Assembly (NCBI GenBank): GCA_038214535.1
Contig: JBBQRS010000008.1
Span: 6,601 to 70,600 of the forward strand
Direction of reading: 5' to 3'
Origin: JBBQRS01 sp038214535
Lineage (GTDB): Bacteria; Chloroflexota; Anaerolineae; CG2-30-64-16
DNA length: 64,000 nt
Shown here: positions 49,401-56,002 of the stretch, piece by piece
How positions within the stretch are numbered: the stretch's first letter is position 1
Layout of the letters: each line of letters opens with the position of its first letter
Position numbers and translations under genes: made by a program
The notes under the pieces: model-generated
Told to the model about the DNA's origin: nothing
Seen by the model: only the letters and a program-made list of their open reading frames with translations
Database searches by the model: none

Positions 49401-49773
49401 GGAGCAAGCGCGCACGATGGAGGTCGCGCGGTTCCGCATGAAGGCGCGCGGCGTGCGGATGCCCAAGACGGGCGATCCGGTGGTGAATGCGCGCGGACAG
49501 GCGGTCGGCTGGGTGACGAGCGCCGCGGTGGACGTGAACGGCGTGATCCTGGGGCTGGCCTACGTGCAGAGCCGCTATGCGCGGCCCGGCGATGAGATCG
49601 GCGTGTTCAACCTGCCCGCGAAGCCGCTGACCGAGAAGGGTAACAAGGCCGAGTTGGAGCCCGGCGACAAGGTCGCGCTGGCCGATTGGGCCGTGTTGCT
49701 GCCGCGTTTCCCGGATGCGGTCGAGCGCGCGGGGTGGCGGGATAGCGGATGGCGGATGGCTGATAGCATATAG
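46444..49773 (+). CDS. Serine hydroxymethyltransferase fused to aminomethyltransferase (GcvT)
   Basis: A 1109-residue fusion. Residues 1 to about 463 are SHMT-like: LIMIPSESIAP, TFTTHKTLCGPRG with PLP Lys270, and GIRLGSPWLTQRGF. From about 692 (LYDWHRAHTSHIVPFAGWEMPVWY) to about 1095 the sequence is glycine cleavage T-protein. Residues 508-690 are a GcvT-like or unassigned middle region. The linker 465-507 (DRETGKQGDKEMGKHGDTEG..., then LGVLGDLRVLVVKG) is encoded by dispersed intergenic repeats, and the last 13 residues by the GCGGATGGCTGATAGC repeat. The fusion couples serine/glycine exchange with folate-bound C1 transfer. GcvH and GcvP are not in the window. Confidence 0.88.
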   Translation: MSTTEYRDTYLGADLGVIDPDIDAIIEHEAERQARKLIMIPSESIAPLAVRQALGSVFNNVYAEGYPPLRMTRDEEEMLLDIAHQLVAYRRYADRRFYKGVDFVNFIETLAQRRAADCLANDRVASPEIYVNVQPLSGAAANLAVYDTLLDVGDTVMGMDLYQGGHLTHGSEFNFSGKRYHVASYGVSRETSRLDYDAIRELAQRARPKMIIAGFTSYTWVPDWELFAEIAHEVGAKLLADISHPAGMAIAGAYPSPVGIADVITFTTHKTLCGPRGAVIVSTDEELAHRVDMAVFPGEQGGPHTQKFAAMAVAFKIAQTETFRRMMFQIVENARALADGLVNRGLKLAYGGTDTHFCVLDLNSVGDHKGSPLRGEPAVRILDLAGIVANKNTIPGDTQTALAMGIRLGSPWLTQRGFGPAEMDAVAGLIHRVVTNIRPFSYTGLSGELPRGKIDASVLAEVRAYVDRETGKQGDKEMGKHGDTEGTAKREEISSLGVLGDLRVLVVKGERAEPALNQIVTCDVAALTAGMQARGFILDPDGVMMSEVRVTRLEPDAYGRDRFVLRVPPENGDRVAGWLRDLADGYVLFDREELLRKVEGPFTVEEWSREEIAPDIAATLRADVRTPDDVAATPGATGLALYQGGAASRFELRKPYFVGHQTLDAVREHPELPVFFYESPADAPLRRTPLYDWHRAHTSHIVPFAGWEMPVWYTGVLDEHNAVRKAAGLFDVAHMGVFECRGPHAVEFLDLVCTNYVRWYAPGESFYSYLLDADGKVIDDLLVYRRAADRFLIVVNAANAEKDWAWLNAVNAGRVLLDPARPDLRVLRPAELRDLKGPAAGSEMRVDLALQGPAALRTLQALTDDPRLRDRLARVRKTGLIECDLGSFDLVIARTGYTGEDVGYEIFVHPDRAVALWEALLEAGQPFGVQPAGLAARDSTRTEAGLPLYGHELAGPFDISPAGARFAGYVKLHKPYFIGRPAYLAAEQARTMEVARFRMKARGVRMPKTGDPVVNARGQAVGWVTSAAVDVNGVILGLAYVQSRYARPGDEIGVFNLPAKPLTEKGNKAELEPGDKVALADWAVLLPRFPDAVERAGWRDSGWRMADSI
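47839..47970 (+). repeat. Intergenic-type repeats inside the SHMT-GcvT coding sequence
   Basis: ACAGGGAAACAAGGAGACAAGG (from 47843), ACACGGAGACACGGAGG and then TTGGTGTCCTTGGTGATCTTCGTGTCTTGGTGGTG, the complement of the CACCACGAAGGCACGAAGACAC family seen at 18618-18640. The whole tract stays open in the gene's frame. Confidence 0.72.
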
Positions 49774-49812
49774 CGGAGTGCGCACGCCACGCGATGGCGT
49801 CAGATGCGCAGG
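49740..49812. repeat. GATAGCGGATGGC repeat and GGAGTGCGCACGCCACG unit
   Basis: The first part (49740-49773) encodes the tail and stop of the SHMT-GcvT protein. The second (49774-49812, with GGCGTCAGATGCG) is the same unit as at 55748-55782, 63542-63578 and, reversed, 16228-16256. Confidence 0.65.
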
Positions 49813-49895
49813 GGCGTTTGGAACACGAAGACCGCGAAACGGCGCGAAGGGCGCGAAACGCGAAGGGCGCGAAGGGGAAGACCGACGATTGCTTA

Positions 49896-49904
49896 TGGTA
49901 TAAT
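49896..49904 (+). promoter_or_regulatory. Extended -10 promoter ahead of DUF4926 gene
   Basis: TGGTATAAT (49896-49904). The predicted transcription start falls on or near the ATG at 49911, so the mRNA could be leaderless, or translation may begin at the ATG 49950. Confidence 0.45.
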
Positions 49905-49910
49905 TCGGCC

Positions 49911-50194
49911 ATGGAAGAACGCTTGCCAAATGCCGATAATGCCCGCACTATGGAAAACACATTGGAGTTGCTTGATACGGTCATTACCACCGTTAACTTG
50001 CCGGATCATGATGTCCTTGCCGGTGACCTGGGGGCATCGTTGAAGTGTATGTCACGCCGACCCTGGCTTACGAGGTCGAGTTCATCAACCCGGATGGGAC
50101 GACGCGTGCTCTGCTGACTTTGGCCCCGCACCAGGTGCGACGGCTCGCGCCAACCGATGTCTTGACGACGCGGCAGCTTCTGCTCGCGGCGTAG
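49911..50194 (+). pseudogene. DUF4926 protein gene with single-base deletion
   Basis: The first part reads LELLDTVITTVNLPDHDVLAGDLGA, the start of a DUF4926 domain. After the codon at 50034-50036 the frame breaks. Reading on from 50039 gives VEVYVTPTLAYEVEFINPD and GTTRALLTLAPHQVRRL up to a TAG at 50192-50194, exactly the expected continuation. Restoring one A (GCATCG to GCAATCG, giving GAIVEV) repairs it. DUF4926 proteins are small and often sit beside toxin-antitoxin genes, as here. Either a sequencing error or an inactivated gene. Confidence 0.68.
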
Positions 50195-50214
50195 CTTTTC
50201 GGACTTTATACTTT

Positions 50215-50619
50215 ATGATGAACTCCACGGACATAAATAGCATTCGCGAGGTGCTGACGGCCCACTTGAGCGACAGGCCGGAAATCCTCTTTGCGATCCT
50301 CTATGGCTCGGCTAGCGAGGGCGGCGCGTTTCGTGATCTGGACGTGGCGGTGTGGGTGGATCGGGCGGCGGTTTCCGTCGAAGCTGAGTTGGCGTATGGC
50401 TTTGACTTGGCTGACGAGTTGGAGAAAGTAGTGCGTTTCCCGGTAGACGTGCGCATCATCAATGACGCGCCGCTGCCCTATCGCTACAACGTCAGCCGCG
50501 GGCAAAAGCTGGGCGCGCGCGATGAGGAGGCGTATTACACCTTCATCGAGCGCACCCGTTTGGCATGGTGGGACTTCGAGCCGGTCGCGATGGCCTATCT
50601 ACGAGAGATGAAATCATGA
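50215..50619 (+). CDS. MntA-type nucleotidyltransferase antitoxin
   Basis: A 134-residue minimal nucleotidyltransferase. The motif Gly31-Ser32 with Asp41 and Asp43 (YGSASEGGAFRDLDVAVW) fits the GSx(8-10)DxD catalytic pattern. In MntA/HepT modules this protein AMPylates a Tyr in HepT and blocks its RNase. Its stop overlaps the HepT-like start (ATGA). There is no ribosome-binding site at a good distance, so translation may depend on upstream reading. Confidence 0.82.
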   Translation: MMNSTDINSIREVLTAHLSDRPEILFAILYGSASEGGAFRDLDVAVWVDRAAVSVEAELAYGFDLADELEKVVRFPVDVRIINDAPLPYRYNVSRGQKLGARDEEAYYTFIERTRLAWWDFEPVAMAYLREMKS

Positions 50620-51038
50620 CCGTAGATGCGATACGAATACGCGAGCGGCTTGGCCTTATTGCCGATACCGAACGTCGCCTGCGCGAGTTGAGCGCCCTGA
50701 CCGAGGAAGCGTTTCTGGCTGACTTTCGCAACACGGAAAGCGCCAAGTATTTGCTCATTGTGGCGACGGAAGCGGCGATTGACGTTTGTAATCACGTTGC
50801 GGCTCGTCGGGGTGGACGCTCACCGGAGGGCTATGCGGATTGCTTCACGGTTCTTGCAGAACTCGGCTTGATCACCGGCGAACTGGCAGGTCGTTTGCGG
50901 CAAATGGCAAGATTCCGCAATTTTCTCGTGCACCTGTACTGGCAGGTGGACAACGGGCGCATCTATACGATTTTGCAGGACAATCTCACAGACCTGAGCG
51001 CTTTCCGGGAGCAGCTTGTTCTGTCGCTGGGCCTCTGA
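50616..51038 (+). CDS. HepT-like HEPN ribonuclease toxin
   Basis: A 140-residue HEPN protein. The active-site motif R-x4-H-x-Y is intact at 101-108 (RNFLVHLY); Arg101 and His106 would cleave RNA, and Tyr108 is the residue AMPylated by MntA. The long helices at 35-65 and 75-105 suit the HEPN dimer. It overlaps the upstream nucleotidyltransferase by four bases, a typical antitoxin-first arrangement. It probably serves in stress or phage response. Confidence 0.85.
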   Translation: MTVDAIRIRERLGLIADTERRLRELSALTEEAFLADFRNTESAKYLLIVATEAAIDVCNHVAARRGGRSPEGYADCFTVLAELGLITGELAGRLRQMARFRNFLVHLYWQVDNGRIYTILQDNLTDLSAFREQLVLSLGL

Positions 51039-51115
51039 ATGCGTCGTAAACTCTGTTTCAGCATAACGTGTTGATAAAGTGTGCGAAGCCGGGTATGAGT
51101 GTGCATGGGGAACTA

Positions 51116-51182
51116 TTTTGCACGCGGAGACGCGGAGGACGCGGAGATTTTTTAGCATTTCTCAGCGTCTCCGCGTGCAAAA
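51116..51182. repeat. TTTTGCACGCGGAGACG inverted repeat
   Basis: Perfect 17-bp arms (51116-51132 and 51166-51182) enclose further GCGGAGG units. It lies 8 bases from the stop of rho on the minus strand and may serve as its terminator: reading that way the right-hand arm ends in CAAAA. Confidence 0.65.
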
Positions 51183-51189
51183 TGTGATG

Positions 51190-52311
51190 TTACAGACTGG
51201 GTTTGAGCGCGGCGAGCAGTTGGGGGTTGGTGGGGTATTTGTCGAGGAGCTGCAACAACTTGAGCATCCCCTCTTTGGGTTGATACTGGGCCAGCCCGCG
51301 CCGCAGGGTGCGCAGGCGCGCCATCTCATCGGGCGGGTAGAGCAGTTCTTCGCGGCGCGTGCCCGACGCGTTGATGTTGATCGCGGGGAAGATGCGCGCC
51401 TCGGCCAGCGCGCGGTCGAGCACGACCTCGCTGTTGCCGGTGGCCTTCAACTCCTCGAAGATCACCTGATCGAGCCGCGATTCGGTGTCTACCAGCACCG
51501 ACGCCAGCACCGTGACCGAGCCGCCGCCCTCGATGTTGCGCGCCAGCCCGAAGAAACGCCGCGGCATCTCCATCGCGCTCGCCTCGAGCCCGCCGGAGAG
51601 GCTGCGCCCGCGCCCCGGCGCGCCCAGGTTGAAGGCCCGCGCCAGCCGCGTCAGGCTATCCAGCACGACCACCACGTCGCGGCCGCATTCCAGCTCCACG
51701 CGGATGTGCGCCAGCATCAGCTCCATCAGCGCCATGTGCTCCTGCGTGGGGCGGTCGCTGGATGAGGCGATCACCTCCGCGCCCGCGGCCCGCCGGAAAT
51801 AGGTTACTTCCTCCGGGCGCTCGTCAATCAGCAGCACGATGACGCGCGTTTCGGGGGCGATGCCCGCGATGCCGGTCGCCAGCTTGCTGAGCAGCGTGGT
51901 TTTGCCGGCCTTGGGCGGCGAGACGATCAGCCCGCGCGTGCCCTTGCCGATGGGCGCGACCAAGTCTACCGAGCGCAGCGTGATATCGGGCAGACTGCCG
52001 AAATCGAGGCGCGCGTTGGGGTCAATGGGGATCAGGTCTTCGAAGTCGGGCCGCGCGGCAAACGCCTCCGGCGTCAGCCCCGAGATGCAGGCGATATCGG
52101 TCAGCGTGAGGACGCCGTTAACCCGGCGCGTCGGGCCTTCGACCAGCGCGCCTTCCGGCAGGCCATAGTCGCGGATCAACGCCGCAGGGACGACGGGGTC
52201 GCGCGGCGTGGCCCGGAATGAGCGCGCGGGATCGAGCAACTTGCCGTCGCGCCGGCCTTCGAGCTTCAGCACGCCTTCGGCGCGGTCCGTGGGAAGAGAT
52301 GGTTTCGTCAT
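51190..52311 (-). CDS. rho: Transcription termination factor Rho (short form)
   Basis: A 373-residue Rho. Walker A PPKAGKTTL (132-140), IDERPEEVT and LDSLTRLARAFN, and the Q/R-loop region GLEASAMEMPRRFFGLARNIEGGGS are all present. An RNA-binding cold-shock-like region (about 12-75, GVLKLEGRRDGKLL) is visible. The N-terminal helix bundle of E. coli Rho (419 aa) is missing, as in some other lineages. It acts as a hexameric helicase ending transcription. The gene stands alone between repeat-filled spacers. Confidence 0.9.
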   Translation of the reverse strand: MTKPSLPTDRAEGVLKLEGRRDGKLLDPARSFRATPRDPVVPAALIRDYGLPEGALVEGPTRRVNGVLTLTDIACISGLTPEAFAARPDFEDLIPIDPNARLDFGSLPDITLRSVDLVAPIGKGTRGLIVSPPKAGKTTLLSKLATGIAGIAPETRVIVLLIDERPEEVTYFRRAAGAEVIASSSDRPTQEHMALMELMLAHIRVELECGRDVVVVLDSLTRLARAFNLGAPGRGRSLSGGLEASAMEMPRRFFGLARNIEGGGSVTVLASVLVDTESRLDQVIFEELKATGNSEVVLDRALAEARIFPAININASGTRREELLYPPDEMARLRTLRRGLAQYQPKEGMLKLLQLLDKYPTNPQLLAALKPSL

Positions 52312-52359
52312 CAGTGGATAGCTTCAGCTTACCACGTTGTGGCGACAAACACAAGCGCG

Positions 52360-52475
52360 TTCACCACGAAGAAACGGGGAAGAAAAGTAGGCATGGGAAC
52401 ATGGATAGATAAGGTTCCCTTTTTGTTGTTTGCGTATGAAAAAGAATCTTCGTTTCTTCGTTCCTTCGTGGTGAA
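52360..52475. repeat. TTCACCACGAAGAAACG inverted repeat
   Basis: TTCACCACGAAGAAACG (52360-52376) faces CGTTTCTTCGTTCCTTCGTGGTGAA (52451-52475). It is the same CACCACGAAGGAACGAAG family as at 54730-54804, 18618-18640 and 55653-55665, and, in frame, at 47925-47970. Confidence 0.6.
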
Positions 52476-52505
52476 TAAAAGTCAGGGTGAGGGTGTGCGG
52501 TATCC

Positions 52506-52539
52506 AGACCTGACAGGTTTGCGCAAACCTGTCAGGTCT
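52506..52539. repeat. AGACCTGACAGGTTT palindrome
   Basis: Arms 52506-52520 and 52525-52539, loop GCGC; a member of the family listed at 34565. Confidence 0.8.
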
Positions 52540-52550
52540 TGCGCGTAGTT

Positions 52551-52590
52551 AGAAACCCGGTTTCCGGCTTCGCCGAGAAACCGGGTTTCT
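52551..52590. repeat. AGAAACCCGGTTTC palindrome, second copy
   Basis: Same element as at 28990-29030 with the loop inverted (CCGGCTTCGCCG). It lies 10 bases downstream of the patatin stop on the minus strand. Confidence 0.7.
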
Positions 52591-52600
52591 TGTTGCACGC

Positions 52601-53512
52601 TTATCGCAGGTCGGGCGGGACGTATTCGCGGAGGCCGGGGGCGGCCGGCGCGGGCGCCTGATCCATGACCGGCCGGACGTCGAGCGGGGCGGGGTTTTCG
52701 AGATAGCGGTCGGTGGCCGCCTTGCCCGCGGCGAACATCTCGTTAATGTGGTCGAAGTCGTTGAACGGCAGGTGCGAGAAGTCGGTGATATGGATGTGGT
52801 GCAGCTCGACCCGCGGATCGTCCGCGGCGCGTTTGAGGTCGGCGAAGAGCGATTGCCCGATGAAGGTGTCAATGGTGCGCATCAGGATGTTCAGGATGCC
52901 GCTGACGCGCGGCAAGGCTTCCGTGCCGTGAGCCACGTTGATCGCGTAGATCACGTCCGCGCCCTTGTCTATCGCCACGCTGCACGGCACGCACGCCACC
53001 ACCCCGCCATCCACCAGTTGCAGGTCGCCGTAGTCCACGGGATCCTGGTAGACCGGGATCGAGCTGCTCGCCATGATCGCATCCACCAGCGGCGCGGCGG
53101 GGTCTTCGCCGAACAGGTAGAGCCGGCGGCTGATGAGGTCGGCGGCGGTGAGATAGGCCGGGCACTTGAGGTGGCCGAAGGTCGTCGCCCCGGCGGGCAG
53201 GTTGTCCGCAATGAGTTTGCGCATCCCCTCGCTGGGGAAGGCGCTGTCCTCGCCGGTCAGGGCGCGCCAGGCGATGGTGAAGGCGTTGCCGGGGTAGACC
53301 ACGTCCCGCGTGCCTTTACGCCAGGCCGCTTCAAGGTTCGGGATCGCGTCCAGGTCAGGTCCGCGCGCGGCCATGAAGCCTGAGTTGATAGAGCCTGCGG
53401 ACGTGCCGACGAAGAAGTCGGGTTTGATGCCGTGCTCCAGCAGCGAGCGCAGCGCGCCCACCTGGAGCGGCCCGCGAATGCCGCCCCCGCTGAGGACAAA
53501 GGCTGTCGTCAT
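52601..53512 (-). CDS. Patatin-like phospholipase
   Basis: A 303-residue patatin-family acyl hydrolase. The oxyanion loop GGGIRG (9-14), the nucleophile elbow GTSAGS with Ser38 (36-41) and the catalytic Asp in LVDGG (about residue 167) form the complete Ser-Asp dyad. It should hydrolyse phospholipids or related esters in the cytoplasm. There is no signal peptide. The C-terminus is Pro/Ala-rich (DQAPAPAAPGL). Confidence 0.9.
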   Translation of the reverse strand: MTTAFVLSGGGIRGPLQVGALRSLLEHGIKPDFFVGTSAGSINSGFMAARGPDLDAIPNLEAAWRKGTRDVVYPGNAFTIAWRALTGEDSAFPSEGMRKLIADNLPAGATTFGHLKCPAYLTAADLISRRLYLFGEDPAAPLVDAIMASSSIPVYQDPVDYGDLQLVDGGVVACVPCSVAIDKGADVIYAINVAHGTEALPRVSGILNILMRTIDTFIGQSLFADLKRAADDPRVELHHIHITDFSHLPFNDFDHINEMFAAGKAATDRYLENPAPLDVRPVMDQAPAPAAPGLREYVPPDLR

Positions 53513-53717
53513 TGTTGCCTCCGTGGATATTGTTATTTCGCCGGCAGGGTACGCAACGAATGCTGACTTAGGATCTCCAGTACCTATTTTGGATTCGTCG
53601 CGCGATTGTTCTGTTTTTGCACCAGACTCACTATATCAAAGGTCGCACGAATAGTAAAGCGCTTCATTCACGGATTGCCCGGGTCGCGCGCGCAGCGCGG
53701 CGCCATCAGATAGCGGG

Positions 53718-53775
53718 GCAGCGGATAAACGGATAAAACGCACTTCCCATCCGCTTATCTGTTTTCATCCGCTGC
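53718..53775. repeat. GCAGCGGATAAACGGAT inverted repeat
   Basis: GCAGCGGAT (53718-53726) pairs with ATCCGCTGC (53767-53775), with further ATCCG/CGGAT matches inside. It begins 4 bases beyond the stop of the U32-like gene. The remaining intergenic sequence (53513-53717) shows nothing I can identify. Confidence 0.5.
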
Positions 53776-53779
53776 CCTT

Positions 53780-54709
53780 TCACCCCACCGGAATCCCCAG
53801 ATCGCTTGCGCCACGCGGCGAGGCGATCGCCTCTGGGAAGTAGCGGCGCAGCATGTCCACGGCGATGGCGGCGCGGTGGACGCGCTCGCGGGCCATGAGG
53901 ACGGCCATCGCCTCGTAGTGCAGCCCGCTCGGGTAGATGTTGGGTGCGTTGCGCAGGCCCAGCTTGACGTACATCGGCGCGGCGACGCGCACCATCTCCG
54001 GGACTTCGTAATGGCGGATGAACCCGCCGAAGTCGTCCGGCGCTTCGACGTATACGTCCAGCGGCAGCGAGACGGCTTGGCGCACCGCGGCCAGTTGCGG
54101 CAGGGTGAGATCGGTGGGCACGTTGTACGTCCCCGCGCCGAGTTGCTCCATCCAGCGGACGGCGAGCGGGTTGGCCGGCCCCATCTGCACCGAGATCTTC
54201 AGCACCAGCTCCGCGGGCAAGTCTCCCGTGCGCTTCATCTCCGCGGCCAGCCACAACAGCCCCTCATCGGCCACCAGCACCGAGCGGATGCCCAGCGCAC
54301 ACGCGCGCCGGATGTCCTCAACGGCGTAGATCACCTGCTCCATGCCGCGCAGGCGCGCGCCCAGGTTCTTGCCGCCCGCCGCGGTGATCTGCGCGCCGGT
54401 GTCCCATGCGGCGCGTGGCCCGACGAAGAGGCTCACCTCGATGCCGGCCGCGTGGCCCAGTTGCGCCATCTCGCGGATTTCGGCGTCGGTGAGGAGCATG
54501 ATGCCGCTGCCCTGCGACACGCGCTGGATCAGCACCTCCTGGCGCTCTGCTTCCTCCAGCACGGCGGCCAGCGCCCGCGGCCCCTCGACGCTGGGGATCT
54601 CCACGCGATAATGCGCCCCGTCGGGGAAGCGCAACAACGAATCGGGCAGGTCATACGCGTCGCCGATCGGCAGGCCGCGCGCCCTCAAAAACTCTCGAAC
54701 TTCCTTCAT
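53780..54709 (-). CDS. U32-peptidase-like TIM-barrel protein
   Basis: A 309-residue protein resembling the N-terminal barrel of U32 family proteins: QRVSQGSGIMLLTDAEIREM, GIEVSLFVGPRAAWD, LGIRSVLVADEGLLWLA, then NVPTDLTLPQLAAVRQ and PLDVYVEAPDDFGGFIRHYE. U32 proteins are often not peptidases but tRNA- or ubiquinone-modifying enzymes with cysteine ligands; the expected Cys cluster is not seen here. The substrate is unknown. Confidence 0.65.
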   Translation of the reverse strand: MKEVREFLRARGLPIGDAYDLPDSLLRFPDGAHYRVEIPSVEGPRALAAVLEEAERQEVLIQRVSQGSGIMLLTDAEIREMAQLGHAAGIEVSLFVGPRAAWDTGAQITAAGGKNLGARLRGMEQVIYAVEDIRRACALGIRSVLVADEGLLWLAAEMKRTGDLPAELVLKISVQMGPANPLAVRWMEQLGAGTYNVPTDLTLPQLAAVRQAVSLPLDVYVEAPDDFGGFIRHYEVPEMVRVAAPMYVKLGLRNAPNIYPSGLHYEAMAVLMARERVHRAAIAVDMLRRYFPEAIASPRGASDLGIPVG

Positions 54710-54729
54710 AGCTCTACCTTTCTATTTTT

Positions 54730-54804
54730 CTCACCACGAAGGAACGAAGAAACGAAGATTCTCTAAAAAAATTCTTCTGCGTTTCTTCGCTCCTTCGTGG
54801 TGAA
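54730..54804. repeat. CACCACGAAGGAACGAAG inverted repeat
   Basis: CTCACCACGAAGGAACGAAG faces CTTCGCTCCTTCGTGGTGAA (54785-54804). It fills the space between two minus-strand genes and begins 4 bases after the Fpg stop codon. Confidence 0.65.
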
Positions 54805-54807
54805 TCT

Positions 54808-55632
54808 TCAACGATCTATCATGAGTCCCGGTTGGCAGGCGCGGCAGAAGTTGGTGACGCGCTTTTGGCGCTTGACCTCGCTGATGGGGCCGCCGCAACG
54901 GGGGCAGGGTTCGCCGGTTTTGCCGTGTATGGCGAGGAAGTCGCGCACTTCCATCTCGATGCGCTCGCCCACGCGGTCGCGCAGGGTGTCAATCGCCTTT
55001 TCAAGCACGGTCCACATACAGCCGTAGAGCCGCTCGCTCTCGGCCGCGCTGAGACTCGCGCGGCGACGGAACGGGTAAATCTGCGCGCACCAGAGGATCT
55101 CGTCGGCGTAGGCGTTGCCGATACCCGCGACGAACGCCTGGTTGGTCAGCGTGCCCTTGATCTCGCCGGGGTGGCGCTTGATCCGCTCGCGGAACACGTC
55201 AAGAGTCAGCGTGGGGTCGTCGGCGTCCGGCCCCAGTTCGGCGAAAGCGGGCACGGCGTTCAGGTCGTCCGTGACGTAGATCTTCCCCATGTCCATCGGG
55301 TCGTTATAGCGCAGCTCGGCGCCGTCGGCCAGCCGCAGCACCAGCGCGTCACGCGTACGGTCTTTGGCGAGGGGCGCGCCATAACGCAGCCGCCCCGCCA
55401 GCATCGGGTTGATGACGATGGTCGGCCCGTCCTCCAGCGCCAGCAGCAGGAACTTGCCGCGCCGCGCGACGCCGGTGAAGCGCTTGCCGGTCAATAGACC
55501 TGACAGGTTTCCCAAACCTGTCAGGTCTCGCGTGATCAACGGCCGGCGCACGTCCACCGCGGCGATCTCGGCCCCCGCCAGCCGCGGCGCCAGCACCTCG
55601 CGAATGATCTCCAGATCGGGCAGTTCAGGCAT
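54808..55632 (-). CDS. mutM: Formamidopyrimidine-DNA glycosylase (Fpg/MutM)
   Basis: A 274-residue DNA glycosylase/AP lyase for oxidised purines. The N-terminal catalytic Pro-Glu (MPELPD), the conserved Lys in RRGKFL (58-63), the helix-two-turn-helix with GIGNAYADEILW and the C-terminal zinc finger CPRCGG...FCRACQ are all present. Residues 35-45 (RDLTGLGNLSG) are encoded by a GACCTGACAGGTTT palindrome (55496-55528) that elsewhere is intergenic. Overall length is normal for Fpg, so the palindrome may have replaced native loop sequence. ATG 55632 is fixed by the required N-terminal Pro. Confidence 0.93.
   Translation of the reverse strand: MPELPDLEIIREVLAPRLAGAEIAAVDVRRPLITRDLTGLGNLSGLLTGKRFTGVARRGKFLLLALEDGPTIVINPMLAGRLRYGAPLAKDRTRDALVLRLADGAELRYNDPMDMGKIYVTDDLNAVPAFAELGPDADDPTLTLDVFRERIKRHPGEIKGTLTNQAFVAGIGNAYADEILWCAQIYPFRRRASLSAAESERLYGCMWTVLEKAIDTLRDRVGERIEMEVRDFLAIHGKTGEPCPRCGGPISEVKRQKRVTNFCRACQPGLMIDR
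55496..55528 (-). repeat. AGACCTGACAGGTTT palindrome inside mutM
   Basis: Arms 55496-55510 and 55514-55528, loop CCC. It is open in the mutM frame and encodes Arg-Asp-Leu-Thr-Gly-Leu-Gly-Asn-Leu-Ser-Gly-Leu. Confidence 0.82.
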
Positions 55633-55652
55633 GGCGGTGCTCCAGTTTTTAC

Positions 55653-55782
55653 CACGAAGGAACGAAGTAAGGATACAAGGAAATAAGGAAACAGGGAAAC
55701 AAGTAGACAAGGAGGCAAGGAGACAGGTAGACAAGGAGACAAGCTGAGGAGTGAGCACGCTACGAGGTGGCGTCAGATGCGA
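55653..55782. repeat. Cluster of three repeat families upstream of mutM
   Basis: CCACGAAGGAACGAAG (55653-55668), then ACAAGGAAATAAGGAAACAGGG and further ACAAGGAG units (55673-55742), then GGAGTGAGCACGCTACG with GGCGTCAGATGCG (55747-55782). No promoter is obvious on the minus strand within it. Confidence 0.6.
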
Positions 55783-55864
55783 ACGATGGGGTAGAGGCGC
55801 TGAGGCTTAGTCGTTCGCGTAGGGGTGTGGTCGCCACGCCCTGGCCGCGGCGCGCTTTCTTCCC

Positions 55865-55999
55865 AGACCTGACAGGTTTCGCAAACCTGTCAGGTCTTGC
55901 GCGTCCAGCCCTCACCCTAACCCTGTCCCAAAGGGCGAGGGAACCAGACCCCCTCTTCCCCTCTACTTGCCTACTTGTTTACTTGTCTCCTTGTCTCCT
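55865..55999. repeat. AGACCTGACAGGTTT palindrome, CTCACCCTAACCC unit and CTTGTCTCC tract
   Basis: Palindrome arms 55865-55879 and 55883-55897. The CCCTCACCCTAACCCTGTCCC with AAAGGGCGAGGG unit (55908-55940) is the reverse of the unit at 15520 and 36010. A CTTGTCTCCTTGTCTCCTTG tract follows to the stop of the lipoprotein gene. Confidence 0.65.
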
Positions 56000-56002
56000 T
56001 GC

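Noticed and set aside
48364..49929. 521-codon antisense frame opposite GcvT
   Set aside because: A shadow frame with no recognisable protein features; the plus-strand fusion explains the region.
50207..50212. TATACT as a promoter for the MntA-like gene
   Set aside because: It lies only 3 bases before the start codon, too close for a normal or leaderless transcript.
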